A stretch of 27,188 bases of DNA from Candidatus Neoanaerotignum tabaqchaliae (GTDB lineage: Bacteria; Bacillota; Clostridia; Lachnospirales; Anaerotignaceae): positions 1 through 27,188 of the forward strand of contig CAJFUS010000051.1 of the NCBI GenBank assembly GCA_904420235.1, in the 5' to 3' direction. Positions 1 to 7,113 of the stretch are shown here, piece after piece (position 1 is the first letter of the stretch; every line of letters starts with the position of its first letter). The position numbers and the translations under genes are program-made. The notes below the pieces were generated by a model. The model ran no database searches. It was not told the DNA's origin and saw nothing but the letters and a program-made list of their open reading frames with translations.

Positions 1-279
1 AATATCATCAATGTTTCCGCTTCCCTTAACGCTAAGGTCAATTTTAAGGTCATATTTAACCTTGTTTTCTGCCAAAGCCCTTCCATATTTGTCGTATATA
101 TTTCCTCTGGCTGCCGGATACTCCACCGTTCTTATTACCGTTGCCGCAGCATTATTCATATATTCCTCGCCCTTTACAATTTGTATATAGTAAAGCCTTG
201 CTGCCACAGATATAAAAAGCGAAAGTATTACGGCAACAAAAATTTTTAATCGTATATTTAAGCTGTTTTTGGACCTCAT
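1..279 (-). CDS. Penicillin-binding protein, N-terminal part (truncated by window edge)
   Basis: The first 93 codons of a class B PBP (FtsI/PBP2/SpoVD type), a peptidoglycan transpeptidase anchored in the membrane. Visible are a short basic cytoplasmic tail, one membrane segment at about residues 12-30 (KIFVAVILSLFISVAARLYY) and the start of the PBP dimerisation domain with the family signature PAARGNIYDKYGRALAEN at about 58-75. The catalytic domain lies outside the window. The ATG at 279 follows AAAGGAG with normal spacing. The region around residues 20-75 resembles the PBP at 2873-4834 (LYYIQIVKGEEY versus ILYIKVCYGKEY), so the two are paralogues. Its promoter carries two BlaI-type palindromes, which points to control by the adjacent blaI-blaR1. 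Class B PBP is secure; which subtype cannot be said from the N terminus. Confidence 0.85.
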   Translation of the reverse strand, partial: MRSKNSLNIRLKIFVAVILSLFISVAARLYYIQIVKGEEYMNNAAATVIRTVEYPAARGNIYDKYGRALAENKVKYDLKIDLSVKGSGNIDDI

Positions 280-297
280 ATAATTCTCCTTTAAATA

Positions 298-350
298 TTA
301 CTTTTGTAATTTTTAAATATATTACATCTGTAATATTTAAAAGTCAATAC
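298..350 (-). promoter_or_regulatory. Promoter of the left PBP gene with two BlaI-type operators
   Basis: Read on the minus strand: -35 TTGACT (347-342), 17-nt spacer, -10 TAATAT (324-319). The palindrome TTACAGATGTAA (333-322) occupies the spacer and the first bases of the -10. A second palindrome, TTACAAAAGTAA (309-298), lies between the -10 and the ribosome-binding site. The pattern TACA-N-TGTA is that of BlaI/MecI operators. Binding there would occlude RNA polymerase. Bases 319-350 match 2799-2830 on the other strand at 31 of 32 positions. Confidence 0.75.
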
Positions 351-460
351 CTATCTTACAGCTGAGCAATAAATATACATATTACTTTCTGTCCTGACAA
401 CCAAAATTCTTTTCTAACCACAAAATAAAAACTAAATATAAAGCGCCATATAGTAAATAA

Positions 461-515
461 AAAGCCCTATTTCAATGACAATAAGCAAAAAAGCTTATCA
501 AAGAAAAAGGGCTTT
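461..515 (-). terminator. Terminator after blaR1
   Basis: AAAGCCC (461-467) pairs with GGGCTTT (509-515), with weaker pairing inside and a nested ATAAGC/GCTTAT hairpin at 481-498. On the minus strand the stem is followed by TTTTTATTT, which suits termination of the blaI-blaR1 transcript before the left PBP promoter. Apart from this stem and the promoter at 298-350, I see no gene or signal in the 280-604 gap. Confidence 0.6.
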
Positions 516-604
516 ATCTTTATTTTTAAATTTATTAACCTTCAAAAAATGTAAATTATAAAGTTTTAACTCATATTAAATCATACATCAAATGCCGCTT
601 TATT

Positions 605-2350
605 TTAATATAATCCCATATAACTTAATATTCTAACGGCTGTTTCCCCAGCGTCTGCTCCTGTGCTTCCTCCTTCCATATTAACGGCAAAAAACACAGG
701 TCCGTTTCCACTTTCAACAAAGCCTATAAAACTTCCATTAACATTTTTACCATTAACAGCACCCGTTCCCGTTTTTCCATAAAGTTTGCCTCTTTCAGAT
801 GACCCAATAAACATAGAGTCTTTTACAGCAGAAATATTTTTCTCGTCACAGCCGAAACTATTGCTGTAAAGTCCGCTTAAAAGTTCCACCTGTTCAACAG
901 CAGATATTTTAAGTGAAGACTCCAACCAAAAATCATTTCCTCCGCTGAAATCACAGTTGCCATAGCCTATGGTTTTAAGAAAACTTTCAATATTATCATA
1001 TCCGTTTCTATTGTCAAGTTCCTTAAAATACCAGTTAACGGAGTTTTTCATGGCGCTGTTCAAATTCTGGTCTCCATTCCACTCAATAAACTCATTCTCC
1101 GTTCCGTCCCATTTTATTTCAGAAGAATCCGGAGTTATAATCCCATTTTCAAGGGCCGACAAAGCGCTGTATATTTTATATGTGCTGTTTGGAGAAACCC
1201 TTTTTGTTGAAAGTTCTTTATTATACACAACATACTCGTTTTTATAAGGACTGTATATAACGGCCGTACCGTTAATGCCATTAAAATATTGGCTTAAATC
1301 AACATTAACAAACTCTTTTTCCGTTTTGTAATAATTATCAAAAGCCAAAACCGGCCTGTTAGGAAGCTGTGCCAGCATAACAGCAGCCAAAACAAACACC
1401 AACGCCGCGCCTTTAATTTTTTTAGCCATTGTCTCGGCAGCGAATTCGGCTATGTTTTCAATACGATATTTAAGCTGCTTTTTGGAGCTTCCAAAACCCG
1501 CGTACAATCCGTATGGGTTTACAAGAGTCTTTTCCGCAAAACTAATCATTGTTAAACCATAATCGCCGGCAAGGTCTCTGTCTATATTCTCAAGAACAAC
1601 ATTATCGCTTAAAATTTCCATTTCATCTTTCATCTGCTTAAAACCCCACCATACAACAGGATTAAACCAGTAAAACGCCTTAAGCAAGCACATAATACAA
1701 CAAACATGTATGTCTTTGTTTTTAAAATGGCCAAGCTCATGCAGTATTATATACTCAATATTTTTGTCTTTAAAGGAGTATATATTAAGCGGAAGAAGCA
1801 CAACCGGATTTATAACTCCCATTATAACCGGAGATTTTATCTTATCCGACATCATTACATTTACATTTTTGTTTATTCCAAGGGTTTTAACGCAACTATC
1901 AAATATATTTAAAATTCTGTCATCAGCCTCAAATGAATCCATACGCAGTTTTTTTGTGTTGTAAACGCTGTATAAAAACATTACAAAAACGGCAATAACT
2001 CCTATGATATACAAAGCTATTGCGGCAGTATTCAAAAAATCCGGAAAAGCTCTGTTAACCGAAACAGCGAAATCCTTTATTTGTTCGGCATCAACAGTAT
2101 TTTGGGACAAACCTTCGGCTAAATTGTTTGCTGCGGAATTTTGTCCGCTTAAACCGCCATTAAAATTTAAAAATCTAAAATTAAACGGCAAAAACGGAAT
2201 AAACATAACTGCCATAAGTATATACCAAATTTTAAATCCGAAAGAATATGACACCTTATTTTTAAACCATTTTCTGGCAAAAACAACGGCAAAAATAAAA
2301 ACAGATATATAAACCGAGTTTATTAAAAATCCGGACAAATAAAAATTCAA
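605..2350 (-). CDS. blaR1: BlaR1/MecR1-type beta-lactam sensor-transducer metalloprotease
   Basis: 581 residues, close to the 585-600 usual for BlaR1/MecR1. Membrane segments lie near 4-24, 40-58, 108-130 and 312-330. The cytoplasmic zinc metalloprotease loop carries HELGH at 204-208. The C-terminal extracellular sensor is class D-like: the acylation motif STYK is at 389-392, SVN at 437-439 and KTG at 526-528, and the stretch around WNGDQNLNSAMKNSVNWYF is typical of OXA and BlaR1 sensors. All key residues are present, so it should be functional. In the known mechanism, beta-lactam acylates the sensor Ser, the protease domain is activated, and BlaI is removed. The start is TTG at 2350, preceded by GGGAGG overlapping the blaI stop region; the gap to blaI is 5 nt, so the two are coupled. 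Confidence 0.93.
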   Translation of the reverse strand: MNFYLSGFLINSVYISVFIFAVVFARKWFKNKVSYSFGFKIWYILMAVMFIPFLPFNFRFLNFNGGLSGQNSAANNLAEGLSQNTVDAEQIKDFAVSVNRAFPDFLNTAAIALYIIGVIAVFVMFLYSVYNTKKLRMDSFEADDRILNIFDSCVKTLGINKNVNVMMSDKIKSPVIMGVINPVVLLPLNIYSFKDKNIEYIILHELGHFKNKDIHVCCIMCLLKAFYWFNPVVWWGFKQMKDEMEILSDNVVLENIDRDLAGDYGLTMISFAEKTLVNPYGLYAGFGSSKKQLKYRIENIAEFAAETMAKKIKGAALVFVLAAVMLAQLPNRPVLAFDNYYKTEKEFVNVDLSQYFNGINGTAVIYSPYKNEYVVYNKELSTKRVSPNSTYKIYSALSALENGIITPDSSEIKWDGTENEFIEWNGDQNLNSAMKNSVNWYFKELDNRNGYDNIESFLKTIGYGNCDFSGGNDFWLESSLKISAVEQVELLSGLYSNSFGCDEKNISAVKDSMFIGSSERGKLYGKTGTGAVNGKNVNGSFIGFVESGNGPVFFAVNMEGGSTGADAGETAVRILSYMGLY

Positions 2351-2355
2351 ACCCG

Positions 2356-2730
2356 TTACCTCCCGTTTTTTCTTTTGTCAAGCATTTTTTTCAGCTCCTC
2401 TATGTCGCTGTCCGTAAGCTTGTCCTGCTCTATAAAATTCATTACCATAGAATTAAGAGTTCCGTTATAAAATTTGTGAAGAAAGCTTTCACTCTCCTCA
2501 AAAACATAGTCTTTTTTATCTACAAGAGGGCTGTAAACAAACTCTCTGCTTCTTTTGGTAACTCCCAAAGCCCCTTTTTTAACAAGCCTTGAAAGGAGAG
2601 TTTGTATAGTTTTTGGGCTCCATCCGTTTTTTCCGTCAATTTTTTCTATAACCTCGTTGGTGCTTATGGGGGCGTTGGCCCATATAACATCCATTATCTC
2701 AAACTCGGCCTCCGAAATTTTAACACTCAT
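2356..2730 (-). CDS. blaI: BlaI/MecI-family transcriptional repressor
   Basis: 124 residues, the usual length for BlaI/MecI/CopY-type winged-helix repressors. The N-terminal winged helix opens ISEAEFEIMDVIW and contains the recognition region WSPKTIQTLLSRLVKKG at about 37-53. The C-terminal dimerisation part has MNFIEQDKLTDSDIEELKKM; Asn98-Phe99 matches the Asn-Phe bond cleaved in staphylococcal BlaI on induction. ATG at 2730 lies 8 nt from AGGAG (2743-2739); the TTG just upstream at 2733 is a less likely alternative start. It heads a two-gene operon with blaR1, and a BlaI-type palindrome sits at its own transcription start, implying autorepression. The probable targets are the two flanking PBP genes. 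Confidence 0.93.
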   Translation of the reverse strand: MSVKISEAEFEIMDVIWANAPISTNEVIEKIDGKNGWSPKTIQTLLSRLVKKGALGVTKRSREFVYSPLVDKKDYVFEESESFLHKFYNGTLNSMVMNFIEQDKLTDSDIEELKKMLDKRKNGR

Positions 2731-2741
2731 CAAAACATCTC

Positions 2742-2791
2742 CTACATATGTAATATTAATATGATTATATCATCATTTTTATCCAAGTCAA
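2742..2791 (-). promoter_or_regulatory. blaI-blaR1 promoter with BlaI-type operator
   Basis: Minus strand: -35 TTGACT (2791-2786), 16-nt spacer, -10 TATAAT (2769-2764). The palindrome TTACATATGTAG (2753-2742) falls just after the expected start of transcription and abuts the AGGAG ribosome-binding site. This placement suits autorepression by roadblock or occlusion. Confidence 0.7.
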
Positions 2792-2798
2792 ATAAAAA

Positions 2799-2854
2799 GT
2801 ATTGACTTTTAAAAATTACAGATGTAATATTTAAAGCAAATCTTACATTTGTAG
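2799..2854 (+). promoter_or_regulatory. Promoter of the PASTA PBP gene with two BlaI-type operators
   Basis: -35 TTGACT (2802-2807), 17-nt spacer, -10 TAATAT (2825-2830). The palindrome TTACAGATGTAA (2816-2827) lies in the spacer and overlaps the -10. TTACATTTGTAG (2843-2854) lies in the early transcribed region, 8 nt upstream of the GGAGG. The layout is the same as at 298-350, with identical core palindromes. Confidence 0.78.
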
Positions 2855-2872
2855 TTTTTAATGGAGGCACAT

Positions 2873-4834
2873 ATGAAATCAAAGCTATACATAATGTTTG
2901 CTGTTTTTCTATCGATTTTTATTTTTCTTATGGGAAGGATACTATATATTAAAGTGTGTTATGGCAAAGAATATTCCATAGCTTCCATAAATCAGCAGAC
3001 TGGCTCGTTAGATATTGCCGTACCTGCTTCCCGCGGGAAAATTACCGACAGGAATGGCATTGTTATTGCCGAAAGCACACCTGTTTACAATGTTATTTTT
3101 GAACCGGCAACAATTTTATATCTTACAGAAAATAACCAAAAAGATAAGGCTGAAGCAACAATGTTATCTCTGTCTGAAATACTTGGCATACCGTATGACG
3201 AGATTGTTAAATACACAGAAAAAAATGCTGACGGCACATTGGTATATAGCCCCTACTACCAAACATTGGCAAAGTCCGTTCCGGCAGAAACTGCCGATAA
3301 AATAAAAAATCTTAATCTAAGCGGCGTATGGCTTGAGCCAAATGAAAAGAGGTCATACCCATACTCACACCTTGCCTCAAAGGCCATAGGCTTTACACGT
3401 GGTGAAACTCAATCCGGAATTGAAAAACAGTATAATGAATACCTTACAGGAAAAGACGGACGAATGTTCAAAACCATAAATGGCGGAAAAATAAAAACCG
3501 AGTATATAGAACCTGAAAACGGAAACACAATAGTTTCAACAATAGATATAAACATTCAAAAAGCCGCTGACGAGTGTGTTAAGGAAATTACGGAGTCATT
3601 TCCATGTGAAACGGCGTCGGCTCTTGTAATGAACCCCAAAACCGGAGAAATATTGGCTATGGCAGATTCCAACGATTTCGACTTGAATAATCCTTCAACG
3701 CCTGTTGGAATGGCAGTTGAGGAATTTAACGCTTTAACTTCAAATGAACAGTCGGAATATCTTAACGGAATGTGGAGAAACTACAACATATCTAGCACAT
3801 TCGAACCCGGCTCAATATTTAAGCCGCTTATAACAGCCGCGGCTCTTGATGAAAAAACTATAAATGAAAATTCCACTTTTTATTGCCAAGGCTACAAACA
3901 GGTTGCCGACAGAAGAATACACTGCATAAGACGTTCCGGTCATGGAAATGAAACCCTTGAGGAAGCCCTGTCAAGTTCCTGCAACTGCGCTATGATGGAT
4001 ATAGCGGATATAATGGGAAAAAGTATTTTTTACAAATACCAAATAGATTTTGGATTTGGTCGTAAAACCGGAATAGACCTCCCTGGAGAAGAAAGCGCCT
4101 CTTCTCTTGTTTATCCCGAAGAAAGTCTTGGTCCTGTTGAACTTGCTACAAGCTCATTTGGCCAGTCATTTAACGCCACTCCTTTGCAGTCTCTTACAGC
4201 TCTGTGCGCAATAGCCAACGGCGGACAAATTTTAAAGCCCTATACAGTATCAAAAATAATATCTCCAAACGGAAGCATTGTTAAGGAATTTAAACCGGAA
4301 ATAAAAAGAACTGTAATATCAGAAGAAAACTGCCGTAAGGTAACTCAGTTTATGGTTTCTGTTGTTGAAAAAGGAACTGGAAAAAAAGCCAAAATAGACG
4401 GCTATAAAATAGCCGCAAAATCCGGAACAGGCCAGCAGCAAAACAGAAGCGAAGGCCTTTACACTATAACATTTGCCGGATTTTTCCCTGCCGACGACCC
4501 TGAAATAGCGGCTCTTGTGGTTATGGATAAACCATTTGAATATGCCGACGGAGTTACAACAGCGGCTCCGGCATTTAAAAATATGGCTGAGAAAATAATA
4601 AAATACAAAAAAATAGAGCCTGAAGCGCTCGAAATTTCCAGCGTCCAAGAAACCAAGGAACAATCCGTATCCATAAGCGATTTTACATCAAAAAGTTTAT
4701 CAGAGGCCGAAAGTCAATTAATTTCGTTAGGTTTAAAATACGAAGTTATAGGAAATGGAAAAATTGTTTTAAACCAGTTTCCCAAAGGCGGTTCAAAAGC
4801 AAAGACCGGAACAAAAATACTTTTATATACATAA
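2873..4834 (+). CDS. Class B penicillin-binding protein with PASTA domain (SpoVD/FtsI type)
   Basis: 653 residues. Membrane anchor at about 6-24; dimerisation domain from about 50 (PASRGKITDRNGIVIAES); transpeptidase domain with nucleophile motif SIFK at 314-317 (in EPGSIFKP), SCN at 369-371 and KSGTG at 516-520; one C-terminal PASTA domain at about 595-653. All catalytic motifs are intact. It cross-links peptidoglycan outside the membrane. An upstream in-frame ATG at 2861 exists, but its own codons form the GGAGG (2863-2867) that serves ATG 2873, so 2873 is chosen. It is divergent from blaI-blaR1 with BlaI palindromes in its promoter, as mecA is with mecR1-mecI. I infer a beta-lactam-inducible PBP, possibly of low drug affinity. 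A sporulation role like SpoVD is the alternative, but the operators argue against it. Confidence 0.92.
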   Translation: MKSKLYIMFAVFLSIFIFLMGRILYIKVCYGKEYSIASINQQTGSLDIAVPASRGKITDRNGIVIAESTPVYNVIFEPATILYLTENNQKDKAEATMLSLSEILGIPYDEIVKYTEKNADGTLVYSPYYQTLAKSVPAETADKIKNLNLSGVWLEPNEKRSYPYSHLASKAIGFTRGETQSGIEKQYNEYLTGKDGRMFKTINGGKIKTEYIEPENGNTIVSTIDINIQKAADECVKEITESFPCETASALVMNPKTGEILAMADSNDFDLNNPSTPVGMAVEEFNALTSNEQSEYLNGMWRNYNISSTFEPGSIFKPLITAAALDEKTINENSTFYCQGYKQVADRRIHCIRRSGHGNETLEEALSSSCNCAMMDIADIMGKSIFYKYQIDFGFGRKTGIDLPGEESASSLVYPEESLGPVELATSSFGQSFNATPLQSLTALCAIANGGQILKPYTVSKIISPNGSIVKEFKPEIKRTVISEENCRKVTQFMVSVVEKGTGKKAKIDGYKIAAKSGTGQQQNRSEGLYTITFAGFFPADDPEIAALVVMDKPFEYADGVTTAAPAFKNMAEKIIKYKKIEPEALEISSVQETKEQSVSISDFTSKSLSEAESQLISLGLKYEVIGNGKIVLNQFPKGGSKAKTGTKILLYT

Positions 4835-4835
4835 C

Positions 4836-4862
4836 AAACGGGCTGACTACTCCAGCCCGTTT
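4836..4862. terminator. Terminator-like hairpin after the PBP gene
   Basis: A perfect 10-bp stem: AAACGGGCTG (4836-4845) with CAGCCCGTTT (4853-4862), 7-nt loop. It begins one base after the PBP stop codon. The following tract is weak (ACAATTTTG). The small ORF on the opposite strand ends inside it. Confidence 0.6.
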
Positions 4863-4954
4863 ACAATTTTGCACAAAAAATCGTATATCATTTTAAGTCT
4901 TGTTTCATCATTAATTTTTACAAGCATTTTAATAATAAGAACTTTATAATCCAT
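4847..4954 (-). CDS. Small ORF of 35 codons, unknown function
   Basis: The sequence starts MDYKVLIIKMLVKINDETRL and ends MIYDFLCKIVNGLE; it is rich in Lys, Ile and Leu and looks like a compact helical peptide. The stretch DETRLKMIYDFLCKI resembles small clostridial and phage proteins with an ...LKRIYxFV... pattern, from memory only. ATG at 4954 is preceded by GAAGGTGA with 6-nt spacing. A plausible promoter lies upstream at 5013-4985. The last codons and the TAG stop fall inside the hairpin that follows the convergent PBP gene. Not a recognised family; function unknown. Confidence 0.55.
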   Translation of the reverse strand: MDYKVLIIKMLVKINDETRLKMIYDFLCKIVNGLE

Positions 4955-4984
4955 TAAAATCACCTTCGGTAAGTTTTTATATAT

Positions 4985-5013
4985 ATTATAAAGTTTTATT
5001 ATTAGTTACACAA
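4985..5013 (-). promoter_or_regulatory. Candidate promoter for the 35-codon ORF
   Basis: Minus strand: -35-like TTGTGT (5013-5008), 17-nt spacer, perfect -10 TATAAT (4990-4985), about 30 nt upstream of the ATG at 4954. The rest of the 4955-5129 gap is AT-rich without other visible signals. Confidence 0.4.
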
Positions 5014-5129
5014 TATCATATTTTACGTTTAATGTATTTTCTAAATAAACGATAAAGAAAAAACACCTGAAACATGTCAGAATATACATAATAAAAGTCA
5101 ATATTCATATATCATGTAGAATTTTTGTA

Positions 5130-5846
5130 TTATTTTAATATATCGTCAATTTGCTTTTTATAAAATTCCACTACTTTTGAATATTCATCATTTTCAAGAA
5201 TCTTCTTTCCCTCGTCAGACAATGAATAAACGCCCTTTCCTTCTTTTTTAAACCAGCTGTAGTAGTTTTTGTAAATTATAGAGTATTCTTTTTTATCATA
5301 TCCAAATTCCCTAAGGCTGTTTAACGTTAATGAACCCAATTTATCAGCCATACATAAAAGCTCTATACTTCTTTCTCTGTAAGCTGTCATTATTTTTCGT
5401 CTGTTAACGCCTCCCCTATTATAATCTCCTGTTCTTAAGGATATTTCTTTTTTAAGGCTTTTTTCCTTTTTACTGTTTTTGGAAGAAATACTTCCTTCTG
5501 GTTCGGCTATAACCTCAACAAGCCTAACAGGGCTGTCAATGGCCACAGTTATAAGTCCAAAGTCAAGCTTTTTACAAAGCTTAAGCATATTCCTCCAACT
5601 GCGGCCTTTAGCCCCCTTTTTAGGCCTTGGTATAACAGCGTAAACAAATCTTGACAGACTTTGACGCTCCATAAGCTGATAAACAAGCGTTATATTAAAG
5701 CTTTTTTTAATTTCACATATAATTATATCGTCATCTTTTTTTGCGACAATGTCGCAGTTTTTAACCTCGCCCATAACACTGTAGCCAAGGTTCTCAAAAA
5801 AATCCTTAACAGGCTCATAAAGCTCAAACTCACTAAAATCAGACAT
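5130..5846 (-). CDS. DUF2161 family protein, PD-(D/E)XK nuclease fold
   Basis: 238 residues. The N-terminal half has a PD-(D/E)XK-like core, with Asp in CDIVAK and the Glu-x-Lys of IICEIKKS at about residues 30-49. It is followed by the family-typical PRPKKGAKGRSWRNMLKLCKKLDFGLITV and RTGDYNRGGVNRRKIMTAYRE. The C-terminal part looks like a small winged helix (YSWFKKEGKGVYSLSDEGKKIL). DUF2161 members are annotated as putative phosphodiesterases; the substrate is not known. The start ATG overlaps the stop of the aminopeptidase gene as TAATG, so translation is coupled. Family assignment is by recalled motif pattern. No defence or restriction partner is visible next to it. Confidence 0.75.
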   Translation of the reverse strand: MSDFSEFELYEPVKDFFENLGYSVMGEVKNCDIVAKKDDDIIICEIKKSFNITLVYQLMERQSLSRFVYAVIPRPKKGAKGRSWRNMLKLCKKLDFGLITVAIDSPVRLVEVIAEPEGSISSKNSKKEKSLKKEISLRTGDYNRGGVNRRKIMTAYRERSIELLCMADKLGSLTLNSLREFGYDKKEYSIIYKNYYSWFKKEGKGVYSLSDEGKKILENDEYSKVVEFYKKQIDDILK

Positions 5847-7060
5847 TATTTTTTACCTGCCATAAAGCTCTCTATCTCTTCAACAGTTTTAATCATTCCT
5901 TTTGTAAGTATCTCGCAGCCGTCCTCAGTAACAAGGGCATCGTCTTCTATTCTTATTCCAATATCCCATTCGGATATATAAAGTCCAGGCTCAACGCTTA
6001 TAACCATTCCGGCCTTTAACGTTTGGCTTCTGTCGCCAACATCGTGGGTTTCGGCCCCTATAAAGTGGCTTACGCCATGAAAGTAGTAGTTAAACACTTC
6101 CTCTTTGCTGCTTACAAGGCCCAGCTTTTTCAATTCATCAAAGTAATAATCCTTCAATATCTCATTAAGGCGCAGATATGGCACGCCTGGCTTTATATTG
6201 TCTATAACAAGCTTTTGGCCGTTAAGAACTATGTTATAAACAAGCTTCTGCCTTTCGGTAAACTTTCCATTAACTGGAAATGTTCTTGATATATCGCCGT
6301 TATAATATTCCCATTGTGCTCCTGCGTCAATTAAAATAAGTGAGTTATCTTCGGCAACCCCATTATTTTGCGTATAGTGAAGTATTGTTCCGTTATGTCC
6401 CGCCGCGGCTATTGTTTGAAAGGCCTTGTCCTTAACGCCGTTTTTCTTTAAAACAAAATCATAATAAGCCTCTATCTCATACTCATGCATACCAGCTTTA
6501 GAGTTTTTCATCATTTCCTCAATTCCAAGGCGGGTAATGTCAATGGCTTTTCTCATTCTATCTATTTCCCATTTTTCCTTTATTGTTCTTAACTCCGAAA
6601 TAATCGGGAAAATATCGCAAAATGGAACTTTTATAAACTCCTTAAGTCCTTCTTCTGTATGCTCTTTACTTAAATCCTTTCTTTCAAAATCTATCCATAC
6701 TCTTTTTATGTTAAACTTTAAAATATCCTCTTTAAAACTGTCTATAAATTTTATGTCACTTATTCCACTCGCGCTTTCGGCTTCTTCCGCTGTCATATTA
6801 GCGCCTATCCAGCGTGCCATTTGCCCATTGTCAGGCTCTATATAAAGCCGCTCGCTTACACCGCTTACACCTTTTGCCATAACAAATATAACATTTTCCC
6901 TGTCAATGCCGGTTAAATAGTAAAAATTCCTGTCTGGAGTAAAAGGGTAATTTTCATCTCCACGCTTTACGGGAGCTTTTCCGGCAAACAAAAAAACCGC
7001 ATCGCCGTTTTCCATTTTATCTGTAAGCTTTTTTCGGTTATTTATAAAATAATCTTTCAC
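5846..7060 (-). CDS. pepP: Xaa-Pro aminopeptidase (aminopeptidase P, M24B)
   Basis: 404 residues from GTG at 7060. It removes N-terminal residues that precede proline, in the cytoplasm, using two divalent metals. The N-terminal creatinase-like domain contains FTPDRNFYYLTGI. The C-terminal pita-bread domain has all five metal ligands: Asp245 and Asp256 (IDAGAQWEYYNGDISRTFP), His332 (GVSHFIGAETHDVGD), Glu357 (SVEPGLY) and Glu372 (GIRIEDD). An upstream in-frame GTG at 7075 has no ribosome-binding site, while GTG 7060 follows TGGGAG at about 8 nt, so 7060 is chosen. It is the first gene of a pair with the DUF2161 gene. A TATAAT on the minus strand (7094-7089) may be its -10; no clear -35 is seen. 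Confidence 0.92.
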   Translation of the reverse strand: MKDYFINNRKKLTDKMENGDAVFLFAGKAPVKRGDENYPFTPDRNFYYLTGIDRENVIFVMAKGVSGVSERLYIEPDNGQMARWIGANMTAEEAESASGISDIKFIDSFKEDILKFNIKRVWIDFERKDLSKEHTEEGLKEFIKVPFCDIFPIISELRTIKEKWEIDRMRKAIDITRLGIEEMMKNSKAGMHEYEIEAYYDFVLKKNGVKDKAFQTIAAAGHNGTILHYTQNNGVAEDNSLILIDAGAQWEYYNGDISRTFPVNGKFTERQKLVYNIVLNGQKLVIDNIKPGVPYLRLNEILKDYYFDELKKLGLVSSKEEVFNYYFHGVSHFIGAETHDVGDRSQTLKAGMVISVEPGLYISEWDIGIRIEDDALVTEDGCEILTKGMIKTVEEIESFMAGKK

Positions 7061-7113
7061 GTTGTCATCTCCCACATATTTTTTAATAATTATAGCACAA
7101 ACTGATAGTTAAA

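Noticed and set aside
2861..2872. ATG at 2861 as the start of the PASTA PBP
   Set aside because: Its codons contain the GGAGG that serves ATG 2873, and no ribosome-binding site precedes it.
1..4834. The PBP/blaI/blaR1 locus as a mobile resistance cassette
   Set aside because: No recombinase, insertion sequence, terminal repeat or attachment site is visible, and base composition looks like the rest of the window by eye.
5130..5846. DUF2161 gene as part of a restriction or defence island
   Set aside because: No methyltransferase, helicase or other defence gene is adjacent; the neighbours are a peptidase and housekeeping genes.
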